From positions 4,256,001-4,320,000 of the forward strand of contig NZ_CP127385.1 in assembly GCF_030378205.1 (NCBI RefSeq): DNA of 64,000 nucleotides, read 5' to 3'. Position 1 is the first letter of the stretch. Every line of letters begins with the position of its first letter. Position numbers and translations under genes: made by a program. Source of the DNA: Bradyrhizobium sp. NP1. GTDB lineage: Bacteria > Pseudomonadota > Alphaproteobacteria > Rhizobiales > Xanthobacteraceae. Below are positions 17,065 through 26,300 of this stretch, one piece after another. Under the pieces are notes generated by a model. It worked only from the letters and a program-made list of their open reading frames with translations, ran no database searches and was not told where the DNA came from.

Positions 17065-17343
17065 CTAGACTGTTGGCACGCCGGTGGTCGCGGGCAAGGC
17101 TCGCTTGCGCGCCGGAAGCTCTCGCTTCGGCGGCGCCGGGATCAGTCCTTCGCGTATGGCCTGCTTCCGCGCAAGTTTGCGGGCTCGACGCACAGCCTCG
17201 GATTTTTCGCGGGTCCTTTTTTCCGATGGCTTTTCGTAGGAGCGTCGCCGCTTCATTTCCCTGAAGACGCCCTCGCGCTGCATCTTCTTCTTCAGCACGC
17301 GGAGCGCCTGGTCGATGTTGTTATCGCGGACAAGTACTTGCAA
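17065..17343 (-). CDS. rpsU: 30S ribosomal protein S21 (paralogue), TTG start
   Basis: 92 residues. The core matches S21: [20 protein letters not shown], then [19 protein letters not shown] and [21 protein letters not shown]21 helps mRNA initiation on the 30S subunit. Family members usually start at the residue before QVLVRDNN, and here that codon is TTG at 17343, with GGAG nine bases upstream. The frame stays open to 17511 without another good start. The C-terminal tail after IREG ([18 protein letters not shown]...) extends beyond the core S21 fold. Alphaproteobacteria often have several S21 genes, so this is probably an accessory copy. Confidence 0.88.
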   Translation of the reverse strand: MQVLVRDNNIDQALRVLKKKMQREGVFREMKRRRSYEKPSEKRTREKSEAVRRARKLARKQAIREGLIPAPPKRELPARKRALPATTGVPTV

Positions 17344-17731
17344 TGTCGTTTGCTCCGATCGGTTGATACAAGCCCGAGCCAAAAGCGTGCGCGCTCGCAC
17401 CGCGCAAAAAAGCGCGACTTTGTTCTGTTCAATCCGACGATGTCTTTGGAAAAGGGTCTTTACGACCGATCTACAAGGCCCAAGGCCAATCGAAGATGGA
17501 AAGCTATACACTTATTTCGCGGATGCAAGGTGCGTTTCGCCCCCCGGACGATAGATCCGCCCTCCACCAGGGCGTGCGCCCCTTCAGCTTGAACCAGCCG
17601 AAACCTGGGAGCAGGCAGCGGTTCCACCGGCGTCGGTGGCCGAGAGACGTTGCGCTCCCGCCTGCGCTGGGATGGCGACCGCGGGGCACGCGTCGGATGA
17701 TCAAAACCGTCGTCGACGAACCACTCGAAGA
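17344..17731. other. Intergenic region between rpsU and the histidine kinase
   Basis: 388 bases between the start of the S21 gene and the end of the leftward histidine kinase gene. Several frames are open on both strands but none has a start signal or coherent protein features. It presumably holds the rpsU promoter and leader. Confidence 0.5.
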
Positions 17732-18892
17732 TCACCTTGCAAGGTTGGCCATCGGAAAATTCATCGAGACCACCAATCCTTCTGGAAGCCAGTGGCAGAC
17801 CATGTGTCCGCCATGCCTGCTGATCGTGGACTCGACCAGCGATGTTCCGAACCCCTTGCTGGAGGGTTTTCCGACGACGGGGCCGCCGAGTTCCTTCCAT
17901 TCGATGGAGAGGCTCTCACCGTCGACGGACCAGCTGAGTTCGACCCTCCCTTCCTCCCTGCCAAATGCGCCATACTTGGCAGCGTTCGTTGCGAGCTCGT
18001 GGAAGATCAGCGCCATGCTGTTTGTCGCGTGATCTCCAAGGCTGACATGTGGTCCGTCCATGGAGGCCCGTTCGTATGGGCGAAGCACGATTTCCATGAC
18101 CTCACGAAGACCGACACTCGGGAACTGGCCATCCGCAAATGCCCTTCTTACGAGCTGGTTGGCTTCTGAAAGCGCGTGCAGCCGGCCCGAAAGCTTGTTC
18201 ACCAGATCTTCCTTGGTATTCGAGGTTCGGGCGGTCAGGCGCAGCATGCCGCCCGTGATCGCAAGCAGGTTCTTGATCCGGTGCGCCATCTCCCTCGTCA
18301 GCTGCTCCTGCTCGGTCAAGGCGGCTTGCAGCCTTTCCTCCGACTGGACCATGCGCAGGGCGACGGCGGAGAAAGCTGCCAGTTCGGTCAATACCCGCGC
18401 ATGTTCCTGTGAGAAGTGTTGGCTTTTGGACGCGACAACCCAGAGCGTGCCGACAGCTCCGGTTTCGTCCGGCTCCCTGAGCCGAAGAGGCACGAGAAGC
18501 ACTTCTGGAACCGAGATGCCGGCATCGCGAATCCAGTCATAGACGGCCTCCGGGTGCTTCATCAGCACCGGCTCGTTGTTCGCAAGCGTGATGCCGCACG
18601 GGCTGAAATCGAACGGCGTTCTCATGCCTTCAAAAGCGGAAAGCGATCCGTGAAGAGCGAACCAGCGAAACTGCCTGTCGCGATGTTCGAGAATGGAAAT
18701 TCCGGCGGAATCCGCCCCGGTGGCCTCCATCGCGAGCCGGACGAGGCGAGGCAGCACCTCGTTCGGATTGTTGGCCATGTCATGGGCGAGATCGCGAAAG
18801 GCCAGCTTCTCGCGGAGATAGTCCGGAGTGGCGGAGCTGCGCTCGGCGAGCTCGTTGGTAATGATGATGTCTGATATTTCGGGCGGCAGCAT
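17732..18892 (-). CDS. HWE/HisKA_2-type sensor histidine kinase with GAF domain
   Basis: 386 residues, no membrane segments, so a cytoplasmic sensor. An N-terminal GAF domain (about residues 35-180) precedes the dimerisation helix with phospho-acceptor His204 in EMAHRIKNLL. The ATP-binding domain has the N-box HELATNAAKYGAF and the WKELGGP segment, with the Trp and Glu that define HWE kinases. These kinases often pair with single-domain receivers in light, redox or general stress responses. It is divergent from such a receiver, whose TTG start is 77 bases from this ATG, so the two are probably partners under a shared control region. Confidence 0.9.
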   Translation of the reverse strand: MLPPEISDIIITNELAERSSATPDYLREKLAFRDLAHDMANNPNEVLPRLVRLAMEATGADSAGISILEHRDRQFRWFALHGSLSAFEGMRTPFDFSPCGITLANNEPVLMKHPEAVYDWIRDAGISVPEVLLVPLRLREPDETGAVGTLWVVASKSQHFSQEHARVLTELAAFSAVALRMVQSEERLQAALTEQEQLTREMAHRIKNLLAITGGMLRLTARTSNTKEDLVNKLSGRLHALSEANQLVRRAFADGQFPSVGLREVMEIVLRPYERASMDGPHVSLGDHATNSMALIFHELATNAAKYGAFGREEGRVELSWSVDGESLSIEWKELGGPVVGKPSSKGFGTSLVESTISRHGGHMVCHWLPEGLVVSMNFPMANLAR

Positions 18893-18968
18893 TTTGATGA
18901 TCGCTCAGGAACTTATGCCGCCGACAGCACTTTAAACATGTTAAACCCTTTTCGCCCGGAGAGAGCAG

Positions 18969-19310
18969 TTGAGAATACTCCTCGTCGAAGACGAGCCGCT
19001 CGTTCTCATGGATATCGAACTTCAGCTGCACGAGGCAGGATACGAGGTCATTTCGGTATGCGATGCGGACAGTGCGATCACGGTGCTCGCTGACGGCACG
19101 ATTGATGTGGTCTTAACCGACATCGACATGCCCGGTTCCATGGACGGTCTTATGCTTGCTGAGGCGGTGCGGAGCCGCTGGCCGCCCGTCGAGATTGTGG
19201 TCATGTCGGGGAAGCGACGTCCGGCGCGCGAGGACCTTCCGTTACGGGCTCGCTTCATCGAGAAGCCTCTTCATACGGCAGACCTCCTCAACGCCGTGAG
19301 TGTGTGGTGA
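18969..19310 (+). CDS. Single-domain response regulator (CheY-like)
   Basis: 113 residues consisting only of a receiver domain: acidic pair Glu7/Asp8 in LLVEDEP, phospho-acceptor Asp51 in LTDIDMPG, VMSGK and the conserved Lys in FIEKPL. It starts with TTG 18969 after CGGAGAGAGCAG; no ATG is available upstream. With no output domain it probably passes phosphate to, or binds, another protein. The HWE kinase divergent to it is the likely donor. Confidence 0.9.
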   Translation: MRILLVEDEPLVLMDIELQLHEAGYEVISVCDADSAITVLADGTIDVVLTDIDMPGSMDGLMLAEAVRSRWPPVEIVVMSGKRRPAREDLPLRARFIEKPLHTADLLNAVSVW

Positions 19311-19444
19311 AGGAACGGCCTGGGAAGAGATAACGTCGACGTCACTGTCTCGCTCGCTTGCGGTTCCGTGCCACGGGCGCGCAAGTCATCGCGACAGTCA
19401 GCCTGAAAAAAACGAGGGGCACCGCTATTCAAATGGAGAGCCAA

Positions 19445-19639
19445 ATGTCCCAGCGAATACCAGCGAGCCGCGTTGTGCTCGAAGCCAACAGGGCATTCAA
19501 GTCAACTCAGCCGGAAACGACCGAATATGAAAAACTCCAAAGAGCCTTTCACGACAATCGCGAGCGGCTGAAGTCGGAGCGCCTGGCGCGAGAGGCCAAT
19601 GCCACCAAGCGCGGCCGCAAGACCCGCCCTTCCTCCTGA
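19445..19639 (+). CDS. Small basic protein of unknown function, 64 residues
   Basis: ATG 19445 follows GGAGAGCCAA. The product (MSQRIPASRVVLEANRAFKS...) is highly charged, with a helical segment EYEKLQRAFHDNRERLKSER and a Lys/Arg-rich tail. No export signal. It is one of several very small genes in this stretch; role unknown. An earlier ATG at 19433 is possible. Confidence 0.6.
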   Translation: MSQRIPASRVVLEANRAFKSTQPETTEYEKLQRAFHDNRERLKSERLAREANATKRGRKTRPSS

Positions 19640-19908
19640 CCTTGACCGACCTGGCGTCGGACCTGGCGTCGCCCTTTGCTCCGGCTCTCTAACGGTCCCG
19701 CGACCGGCCGGCAGGTGGATTCGGACGCGCCTCCAAGGTTCCATCAGTACGCCGGATTGCCCGCCTTGCGCGGCTACCCACGGCAAACAGTGAGGGCCCC
19801 GCCCCTTCTCCAGTTCCAGCAAAGGATCGGAATCCGCAGGACCGCGCAAACGCTGCGGTCGCCTGTGCAATCACGTTCGGGAGCCGATCGTTGACAGACC
19901 GACCGGAG

Positions 19909-20046
19909 CTATTTCTTCCTGTCTGGCGCGAAGCTCGGCTGCCAGGTCGCCGCTTTCTGGCTGGGTGCCGCGGCAATGACCTTGATTTTTTCCTTCTTGG
20001 GTTTCTTGATTTCCCGGTTACCCCGCCGCTCGCCCTTGTTGGCCAT
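19909..20046 (-). CDS. Internal in-frame start: 45-residue basic protein
   Basis: ATG 20046 lies inside the frame of the 111-residue protein and follows CAGGAGAAGACCGGC, with AGGAG about nine bases ahead. The product begins MANKGERRGNREIKKPKKEK and is strongly basic. I recall it as a free-standing short protein in Bradyrhizobium, so it is probably made on its own here, with or without the long form. Confidence 0.5.
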   Translation of the reverse strand: MANKGERRGNREIKKPKKEKIKVIAAAPSQKAATWQPSFAPDRKK

Positions 20047-20244
20047 GCCGGTCTTCTCCTGTTTTTCGAGACGACTGAATTCGTCTGGCAACAGGACCTG
20101 CCCGCGTGGAGTGCAGATCCTAACGTCCATGTAGCCTTGTTGCAGAAGCTCCCTGGCCTTCCTTAGCGCGGCCGCCGCCGTGACGCGGCCGAGATTTTTG
20201 CGAGACCCTTCGTGGTCGCCGCCGACCAGGTATTTCAGTTGCAT
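19909..20244 (-). CDS. Small protein of unknown function, apparent fusion of two short proteins
   Basis: 111 residues from ATG 20244. The first part (MQLKYLVGGDHEGSRKNLGR through CTPRGQVLLPDEFSRLE) resembles small rhizobial proteins of about 60-65 residues. The second part, from MANKGERRGNREIKKPKKEK to the stop, looks like a separate short basic protein. No stop separates them, and the internal ATG at 20046 has its own ribosome binding site. The frame is open upstream to 20331, but that part is the repeat element at 20269-20327, so I place the start after it. Cytoplasmic, function unknown. Confidence 0.6.
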   Translation of the reverse strand: MQLKYLVGGDHEGSRKNLGRVTAAAALRKARELLQQGYMDVRICTPRGQVLLPDEFSRLEKQEKTGMANKGERRGNREIKKPKKEKIKVIAAAPSQKAATWQPSFAPDRKK

Positions 20245-20268
20245 CCGCCTCGCGCCGGCGCGACCTCG

Positions 20269-20327
20269 TTGTTTTGGCGCGTTTTCCTTGGGCGAACCGG
20301 TACCCGTTTCGCTGGAAAGCGCTTTAG
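20269..20327. repeat. Partial family A CTAG element
   Basis: The right half of the element at 2659-2762 recurs here: TTGTTTTGGCGCGTTTTC, then GCGAACCGGTACCCGTTTCG, ending GCGCTTTAG in place of CGCTCTAG. The left palindrome is missing. Confidence 0.7.
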
Positions 20328-20407
20328 GCATGGAACACAGCCACCGCGATCACGACAACAACAAGTAACAGCGGGACGATGACGGGTGGCACCATCCATT
20401 CGGCCAT
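20324..20407 (-). CDS. Possible 27-residue single-helix membrane peptide
   Basis: ATG 20407 opens a frame reading MAEWMVPPVIVPLLLVVVVI and ending AVAVFHA, one hydrophobic helix with a short polar head, as in known bacterial micro-membrane proteins. Its TAA stop lies in the end of the repeat at 20269-20327. The ribosome binding site is weak (AGGAG is about 21 bases away), so this rests mainly on composition. Confidence 0.35.
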   Translation of the reverse strand: MAEWMVPPVIVPLLLVVVVIAVAVFHA

Positions 20408-20696
20408 GCGAGATTGCCGCAAGGAAATGCTCCTGCTTCTATGCGGCGGGAGCGCGCGGGCCCTCAGTCACCGGTGAATGCCGTCGGAGTTGCGGTGATC
20501 GCGAACCCTACGCCGCTATTGCCACAATAGCGAGCGCTAAAGCGTCTGGTACCAGCCGCGGCAGAAGCACGCAGCAAGCAATCAGGAACCGCTCGTGCTC
20601 GGCGCGTGGCAAGAAAGCGATGGCTATTGCGGGTGAACGGGCGCATGCTGAGTTCCGGGCAGCGCCAGCGCTGGCATTGGTGAAAGGCAGGCGCGC

Positions 20697-20966
20697 ATGA
20701 CCATCCGCTCGCGACGTGAAATCGTCACCTTCAGACATCCGTTCCGGATCAGAGGCATCGATCGCTTGCTGCCTGCCGGCGAGTACGCCGTCATTACCGA
20801 CGAGGAGACGATCGAGGGGCTTTCATTCGAGGCATTCCGCCGCATCGCCACCATGATCATCGTGCCGGCAAGTGGCTCGCACGGGCTTGCGACCGAAATG
20901 GTCTCGATCGGCTCGGTCGATCTGGCCGACGCCCAACGCATTGACGCAAGCGTCTCCGATGTCTGA
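20697..20966 (+). CDS. Small rhizobial protein of unknown function, 89 residues
   Basis: Begins MTIRSRREIVTFRHPFRIRG and contains LLPAGEYAVITDEETIEGLS, a pattern found in short proteins of Bradyrhizobium and relatives. Mostly beta-strand character with no export signal. It overlaps the next gene by eight bases, so the two are probably coupled; the DUF1488 gene follows on the same strand. Confidence 0.7.
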   Translation: MTIRSRREIVTFRHPFRIRGIDRLLPAGEYAVITDEETIEGLSFEAFRRIATMIIVPASGSHGLATEMVSIGSVDLADAQRIDASVSDV

Positions 20967-21261
20967 GGAGCCATTCGACCTCGACAGTCATCGCGGCTTG
21001 GCGGCGCAGAAGGCGACCGACATCCGCCGTGCGCTGGCGGAAGTTGAGACACATGCCAGGGACCTGCGCGAACGGCAGGCTGCACTGGAAAGTGGCCTAT
21101 TGTCGATGGTCGCGACGTCATGGCCGGAAGCGGCCGCCAAGGCGCGCTACGTGCTCAACTTGTACGCTGCGGCGCTGCCGCCGGAAGATACGCGGCATCG
21201 CGATCTCGTCGCGGCTATCCTGGAGGATTTTGCCCGTCTCACCGCGCAGGGTGAGCCATGA
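20959..21261 (+). CDS. Helical protein of unknown function, 100 residues
   Basis: ATG 20959 overlaps the upstream stop by eight bases. The product (MSEEPFDLDSHRGLAAQKAT...) is rich in Ala, Glu and Arg and strongly helical, with a probable coiled coil around RRALAEVETHARDLRERQAA. Cytoplasmic, no known motif. Overlap with the preceding gene and 28 bases to the DUF1488 gene suggest a three-gene operon. Confidence 0.65.
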   Translation: MSEEPFDLDSHRGLAAQKATDIRRALAEVETHARDLRERQAALESGLLSMVATSWPEAAAKARYVLNLYAAALPPEDTRHRDLVAAILEDFARLTAQGEP

Positions 21262-21289
21262 TCATTGCCGCGTTGAAGGAATTTGTCAC

Positions 21290-21568
21290 ATGACGCTCAC
21301 GCAAGGCCGCTTCATCGGATACGAATACGACAGGATGATCGTCCTGTTCTCGATGCTCGACGATCGGAGGGAGATTCCCTGCGCGATCTCCACCTCCGCC
21401 ATGGACCAGCTGGAAGGCGCGGTGCGCGTGCAAGCAAGCCAACGCGAGGCGCAGTTCATGCGGCTGCGCGAGCGCATCGAAGCCTGCGCCGACGGCAAAT
21501 ACCGGGCGACCGAGCTCGAGGGCACGCCTCCGGGGATCATCCTGCGCAGCATTGATTTCCGGAAATAG
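21290..21568 (+). CDS. DUF1488 family protein
   Basis: 92 residues beginning MTLTQGRFIGYEYDRMIVLF with DDRREIPCAISTSAMDQLEG, the layout of DUF1488 proteins of unknown function. ATG 21290 follows GAAGGAATTTGTCAC. It is the third gene of a close run starting at 20697. A soluble cytoplasmic location is expected. Confidence 0.75.
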   Translation: MTLTQGRFIGYEYDRMIVLFSMLDDRREIPCAISTSAMDQLEGAVRVQASQREAQFMRLRERIEACADGKYRATELEGTPPGIILRSIDFRK

Positions 21569-21704
21569 CAGCAACCTTCCCCTTCGTGCTTTTTGACGTG
21601 CGCCGATGCGTTTTGGGTGTAGGCTATCGGGTATCACCGCTCAGTCATTGGCATATATCGGTGACTGAGAGTGTTGTGCTCCCGCCACAAGCAGGGAGTG
21701 CTAC

Positions 21705-21941
21705 ATGCCAGACGCGCAACTCACCAACAAACTCTCGGCTCGCGAAACCGTGCGCCCACGGTGTCCGCTGTGCCAAGGCCTTATGGAAGTCCTGCATGTT
21801 GCGTCAGGAAGACCAGGCTTCGAGCATTGGACCTTGAGGTGCAGGAAATGCGGGCTTGTCCATCAAGCACAGGTCTCCGCAGATCCAATCAATTCCGAAG
21901 CACTGGCCTGGTGCGACGGCGAGCTGAAGCCACCCCGATAA
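21705..21941 (+). CDS. Small zinc-ribbon protein, 78 residues
   Basis: Two CxxC knuckles, CPLC (Cys20/Cys23) and CRKC (Cys46/Cys49), are separated by a strand segment RPGFEHWTLR, as expected for a zinc ribbon. It begins MPDAQLTNKLSARETVRPRC. Probably a small nucleic-acid or protein-binding adaptor; function unknown. A GGGAG motif precedes the ATG. Confidence 0.7.
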   Translation: MPDAQLTNKLSARETVRPRCPLCQGLMEVLHVASGRPGFEHWTLRCRKCGLVHQAQVSADPINSEALAWCDGELKPPR

Positions 21942-22026
21942 GGGCGAATCTGCCCGACTTCCCTCGTTATTGCCGGCGAATGAGCGCAGCATTCCCAGCA
22001 AGGATATCCGACCAAGGAGGTTGCGC

Positions 22027-22233
22027 GTGAAACAAGATGTCTACAACAGCAAGGGTGTCCACGTCGGCCTCGTGATCGGTCCAGCCATTTTCGATCTCTC
22101 GGGGAAGATGCTGTATGAGCTCAAGGGAACAAAAATCTACCGGGTGTCCGGTGAATTGATTGGTCATCTGTATGACACGAGCGTTTCCGAAGGGCTGCGG
22201 CTCGACAAGGCGGCTGATCGGCTATTCGCGTAG
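22027..22233 (+). CDS. Small beta-rich protein resembling 4-fold beta-flower domains
   Basis: 68 residues with GTG start at 22027, preceded by AAGGAGG seven bases upstream, an ideal ribosome binding site. The repeated pattern VYNSKGVHVGLVIG, IFDLSGKMLYELKG, IYRVSGELIGHLYD resembles the bacterial 4-fold beta-flower type of small repeat protein. Cytoplasmic; function unknown. GTG is chosen over upstream ATG codons because of the ribosome binding site. Confidence 0.7.
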   Translation: MKQDVYNSKGVHVGLVIGPAIFDLSGKMLYELKGTKIYRVSGELIGHLYDTSVSEGLRLDKAADRLFA

Positions 22234-22432
22234 CTTCGACGCACGGCGCTAACGGCGACGGTTGCTTGTGCCGTTTACTTATTTTCCCGGCCCGAATTTT
22301 TGTAGGCTTTTTATACGGAAGCTGCGCGCGCCGAACGTGATGTAGCAGGCGAGACAGGCTGAGGTCATAAGTCACATTGAATTAAGCTGCCCGGGTTACA
22401 GTTCACTCGGACGAATCAGGGCCCGGGGACTT

Positions 22433-22612
22433 ATGAGACAGGCACGGAAATCGGCGAACTTGCCGCGAGAAAGGGCTGCGACAACGGCCAGCGACGACGA
22501 ATGTATCGAGCGGCTGGCCTTGCTCATCGAGCACCAGGACCAAAACAAGCTGCACGAAATCGTCGCGCTGATTGCCCGCCTGACGGCTCCGATGCAGATC
22601 GAGTCGTACTGA
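22433..22612 (+). CDS. Small helical protein of unknown function, 59 residues
   Basis: Begins MRQARKSANLPRERAATTAS and continues into a helix (CIERLALLIEHQDQNKLHEI) ending MQIESY. A CCGGGGACTT stretch may serve as ribosome binding site. It is convergent with the GDSL esterase gene, with a hairpin in between. The amphipathic helix suggests a dimerising or partner-binding peptide. Confidence 0.5.
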   Translation: MRQARKSANLPRERAATTASDDECIERLALLIEHQDQNKLHEIVALIARLTAPMQIESY

Positions 22613-22629
22613 AAATTTCAAGAGCCCCA

Positions 22630-22654
22630 ATCGGCGGCCTCGCGGACCGCCGAT
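22630..22654. terminator. Hairpin between convergent genes
   Basis: ATCGGCGG (22630-22637) pairs with CCGCCGAT (22647-22654) around a 9-base loop, between the 59-residue gene and the leftward esterase gene. T residues are few. Confidence 0.45.
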
Positions 22655-22655
22655 G

Positions 22656-23177
22656 TCAATTGATCAAGGGCAGCAATTGGCTGGCGAGATAGCGTTGTCC
22701 CGCCGCGGTCAGATGAATGCCATCCGGCAGAACCATGCCCTTCCCTCTGGCGGCCATGTAATAGGGAGCCGCGTCGATCACACGAATGTTCCGCGCCTTC
22801 AGCCGTGCGACAATCTCGTTCACCCCGGCCCTCGCCTGCTCGGTCGTTGCGCCGCGACGGACATCGTTTCCGCCAATCAACAGGATGACGGTGCGCGTGC
22901 CCTGGGGCACGGCGCCGTCGAGCCTGCTCAGCACGCCTGAGGTCGTGTCGCCGGAGATCCCTTGGTTGCTGACGGAATAATTCTTGCCGTTGGCGTGGAG
23001 CATCGCCTCGAGCTGGGACGGGAAAGCCTCGCCGGAAGAAACCCCGTAGCCTTGAACGACGCTGGCACCGAGCGCAACGATTTGCGCGTGAGAAGCGGGA
23101 ACGCAGGCGGCCTGGGAAACGAAAAAAGCAACAGCCCAAAGAACAGCTTTCATCCAGTATTGCGTGGAGCGATTCAC
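22656..23177 (-). CDS. Secreted SGNH/GDSL esterase (arylesterase/TesA-like)
   Basis: About 173 residues. A signal peptide (MKAVLWAVAFFVSQAACVPA, cleavage near HAQ) leads to block I IVALGASVVQGYGVSSGEAF with the nucleophile Ser in GAS, block III LLIGGNDVRRGA with the oxyanion Asn, and block V PDGIHLTAAG with the Asp/His pair. This is the TesA/arylesterase type that hydrolyses thioesters or short esters in the periplasm. The start is uncertain: GTG 23177 has a GGGGGAA site ahead; ATG 23153 would give a shorter signal peptide. Confidence 0.85.
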   Translation of the reverse strand: MNRSTQYWMKAVLWAVAFFVSQAACVPASHAQIVALGASVVQGYGVSSGEAFPSQLEAMLHANGKNYSVSNQGISGDTTSGVLSRLDGAVPQGTRTVILLIGGNDVRRGATTEQARAGVNEIVARLKARNIRVIDAAPYYMAARGKGMVLPDGIHLTAAGQRYLASQLLPLIN

Positions 23178-23308
23178 GTCTTCCCCCAATTTCGAAAACG
23201 CGCCGAAACCTCAAATTCGGCAGCAGACGTCGGCGTCCGTCCGACCGATGTCCAGTCTACCGCCGACAGTCCACGCGACAAGGGCTCTCGGCTTTGCCGG
23301 ACGTCCCA

Positions 23309-26300
23309 TCAACGTAGTTCGTCGAGCAGCATCCTGGCATTTCGCAGGTCGCTCGTGTCGAAACCTTCGGTGAACCAATCGCGGACGGGGCCGAGCAGGT
23401 CACGCGCCGCTTGTCGTTCGCCCTGATCACGCAGGAGCCGCGCCAGGCTCATGGACGAGCGCAGTTCCCATGACTTCGCCTGCTGCGCTTGCGCAAGCGT
23501 CAGCGAGTGCTCGAACTGCGCTTGCGCTTTCGCCACGTTGCGCTGCGGCGACTTGAGCTCGATTTCACCGGCGACGCGATGAACTTCGGCCTCGCACCAC
23601 CTCTCCTTCGTCGCCTGCATGGCTGCCATTGCGTTGTCGATGCAACGCCAGGCATCATCGAACTGGCCCGAATCTGCATGGGCGATTGCCAGCATGAACT
23701 CCTGCTCCGGTGTGAATATTGTGGATCCGGCCGATCGCCACAAATCGATGCCGGACTTGACCATCTCGACTGCTTTGGCTTGCCCCGTCAGGGTCAGGAT
23801 GTAGCCGCGCCTCAGCACGCCCTCCGCCTTCCGGAACGGCGCACTCTTCTCCTCCGCCAGGGCAACAAGCTCTTTCAGAAGCCCGTTCGCCGCGTCGTAA
23901 TTCCCGCAGTAGGTGTTGACAAGAATTGGGAAATTCATCGTAAACATCAACGTGGCGGCATGGTCGATCTGGCGCGCTTCCTTGAGCGCGCCGTCTGCAT
24001 CGTTGAGCGCAGCCTCAGGGTAACCGAGCAGCCACAAGGCCATTGAACGAAAGCCCAGGCAGGTCACACGGAGGTCCTGGCCAAACCGGGTGATCAATCG
24101 CCGGTGCTCGGCAGGGCGGTAAAGGGCGAGCGCTTCATCGTAGTGCGCTCGAGCCTGAACGATGTCCCCCACCAGCGCCAGCGTGCTCCCCATGGTGCGA
24201 TGTCCAACGATGAGTGGCACCACCGTCCCATCCCTGTCGTCAAATTCCAGAAACCGCGCCGCGAGCTCCCGCGCGACGTCACCGTCGAAGCATATGAAAT
24301 TGACGATCCACTGGCCAAACAGAGCTGAAAGCAGCAACGACGTATCATCGGGAGATTCGCCGAGACGTTCCGCCTGCTCGATCAGCGCCCCTACCTGAGC
24401 CACGGCAGCCTTGGTTTCGGGCGCGCCATACCCTTTGACATGCATGAGCGTGTTCATGAGCGCGACTTGCAGAATAATCTGCTCGCGGCGCAGATCACGC
24501 GTGCTGGGCAGGGTTGCGATCTGCGCCAAAGCCTGGCCGAGTTGTTCTGCTGCTTCGGCCAGCGCCGAGCGGTCTTGCGATCGCTGTCCCGCCCTGCCCC
24601 ATAGGTGCGCTGACTTCTCGATCAGGTTGGCCTTTGTGCAGTGACGCGCCAGCAGCTCCGGCTGGCTCTCGGCGACCTCGGCGAACTGTGTTTCAAGGAT
24701 TTCGGCGATACGCGCATGCAGTAGCCGCCTCGGCTCCCGCAGCAGCGTGCTGTAGGCTGCGTCCTGCACCAGCGCATGCTTGAACAGATAGCTCGCATGC
24801 GGCGGGGTGCCCTGTCGAAACAACAGACCAGCCGCAACGAGCCGGTCGAGATTGGCATTCAATTCGGCGTCCGGCTTTCGCGCGACCGCAGCCAGCAGCA
24901 TGTGGGAAAACTCCCGGCCGATCGCCGCTCCGACCTGTGCGACGTCCTTCGCAGGGCCGAGCCGGTCGAGCCGCGACATCAGCGAGGCTTGCAGGCTTGC
25001 CGGGACCGCCGCCACGGACTTCGACTGACGTGCGACCGGCCGCTGCATCTTGCTCTCCCCCTCCGCATCCAGCACCGCCTTGGTCATTTCCTCGACGAAA
25101 AGTGGAACGCCATCGCTGCGCTCGATGATGTCCTGGCGGACGCGCGTCGGCAGCGAGCGGCTACCGACGACTCCCTGGATGAGGGAATCGATTTCACGCC
25201 GCACCAGGCGATTGAGCGTCAGTGCGGTCACGTGTGACCGTCCAATCCAGGGCGCGCTGAATTCCGGCCTGAAGGTAACCAATATCAAAAGCCGCGGCCT
25301 CACGGCGAGATCCACCAACCGGGCAAACAATTCGAGGCTGGTTGGATCGGTCCAATGCGCATCTTCTAAAATCATCAGCACGGGACTGATCCGCGCCAAC
25401 GCCTCAAGCTGCGAACAAAGGGCTGCGAGCGTTTTCTGGCGTCGAAGCTGTGGCTCGACCTCGACCGGCGGGTAACGTCCATCGTTGGATAGCGACAGCA
25501 GTTCGGCAATCAGGGCCGCATCCTCGGGCGATGTCGAGCTTTGCGCCAGCAGCGCGTCGAGCTTGTCTAATTTGGCCTGCGGGCTGTCATTGTCCTCCAA
25601 CGCAGCCGCACGCATGAGCTGGCTAATGATCGGATAGAGTGCGCTATCAGTATGCTGCGGTGAACAGACATAGCGCAAGCGGATGTGCGGCTCGCGCGCA
25701 AGTTGTTCCAACAGTGCGAAGGTGAGCCGCGATTTTCCGATTCCCGCTTCACCGGAAATCAGCACCACCTGACCTTCGCCGACCTTGGCCCGCGACCATC
25801 GTCGAAGCAGCAACTCAAGTTCTTCTTCCCGCCCGACCAGGGGCGCCAGCGCACTCGCGCGCAGCGCTTCGAATCTGCTTGCAACCGCACGAGGTCGCAC
25901 TGCCGCCCACGCCCGCACGTCACCCTGAATGCCTTTGAGGGCTGCTGTCCCAAGGTCCTGTAGATCGAACAGATTTCCGAGCAGCTTCCGGGTGCCATCA
26001 GCGATGACCACCGTGTCGGGCCGCGCGATCGCTTGCAACCGCGCCGCCAGGTTTGGCGTTTCGCCCACGATATCGTGTTCCTGATTGTCGTCTGACCCGA
26101 TCAGATCTCCGACGATCACTACCCCGGTCGCTATGCCGACGCGGATCTGCAGAACGACCGGAACCTGGAGGGAAGATACCGCCGAGACCAGCGCCAGTCC
26201 GGCCCGTACCGCGCGCTCGGGATCATCCTCATGGGCCTCGGGATAACCGAAATAGAGAAGAGCGCCGTCGCCCATATATCTTGCCACGAAGCCGTCGAAG

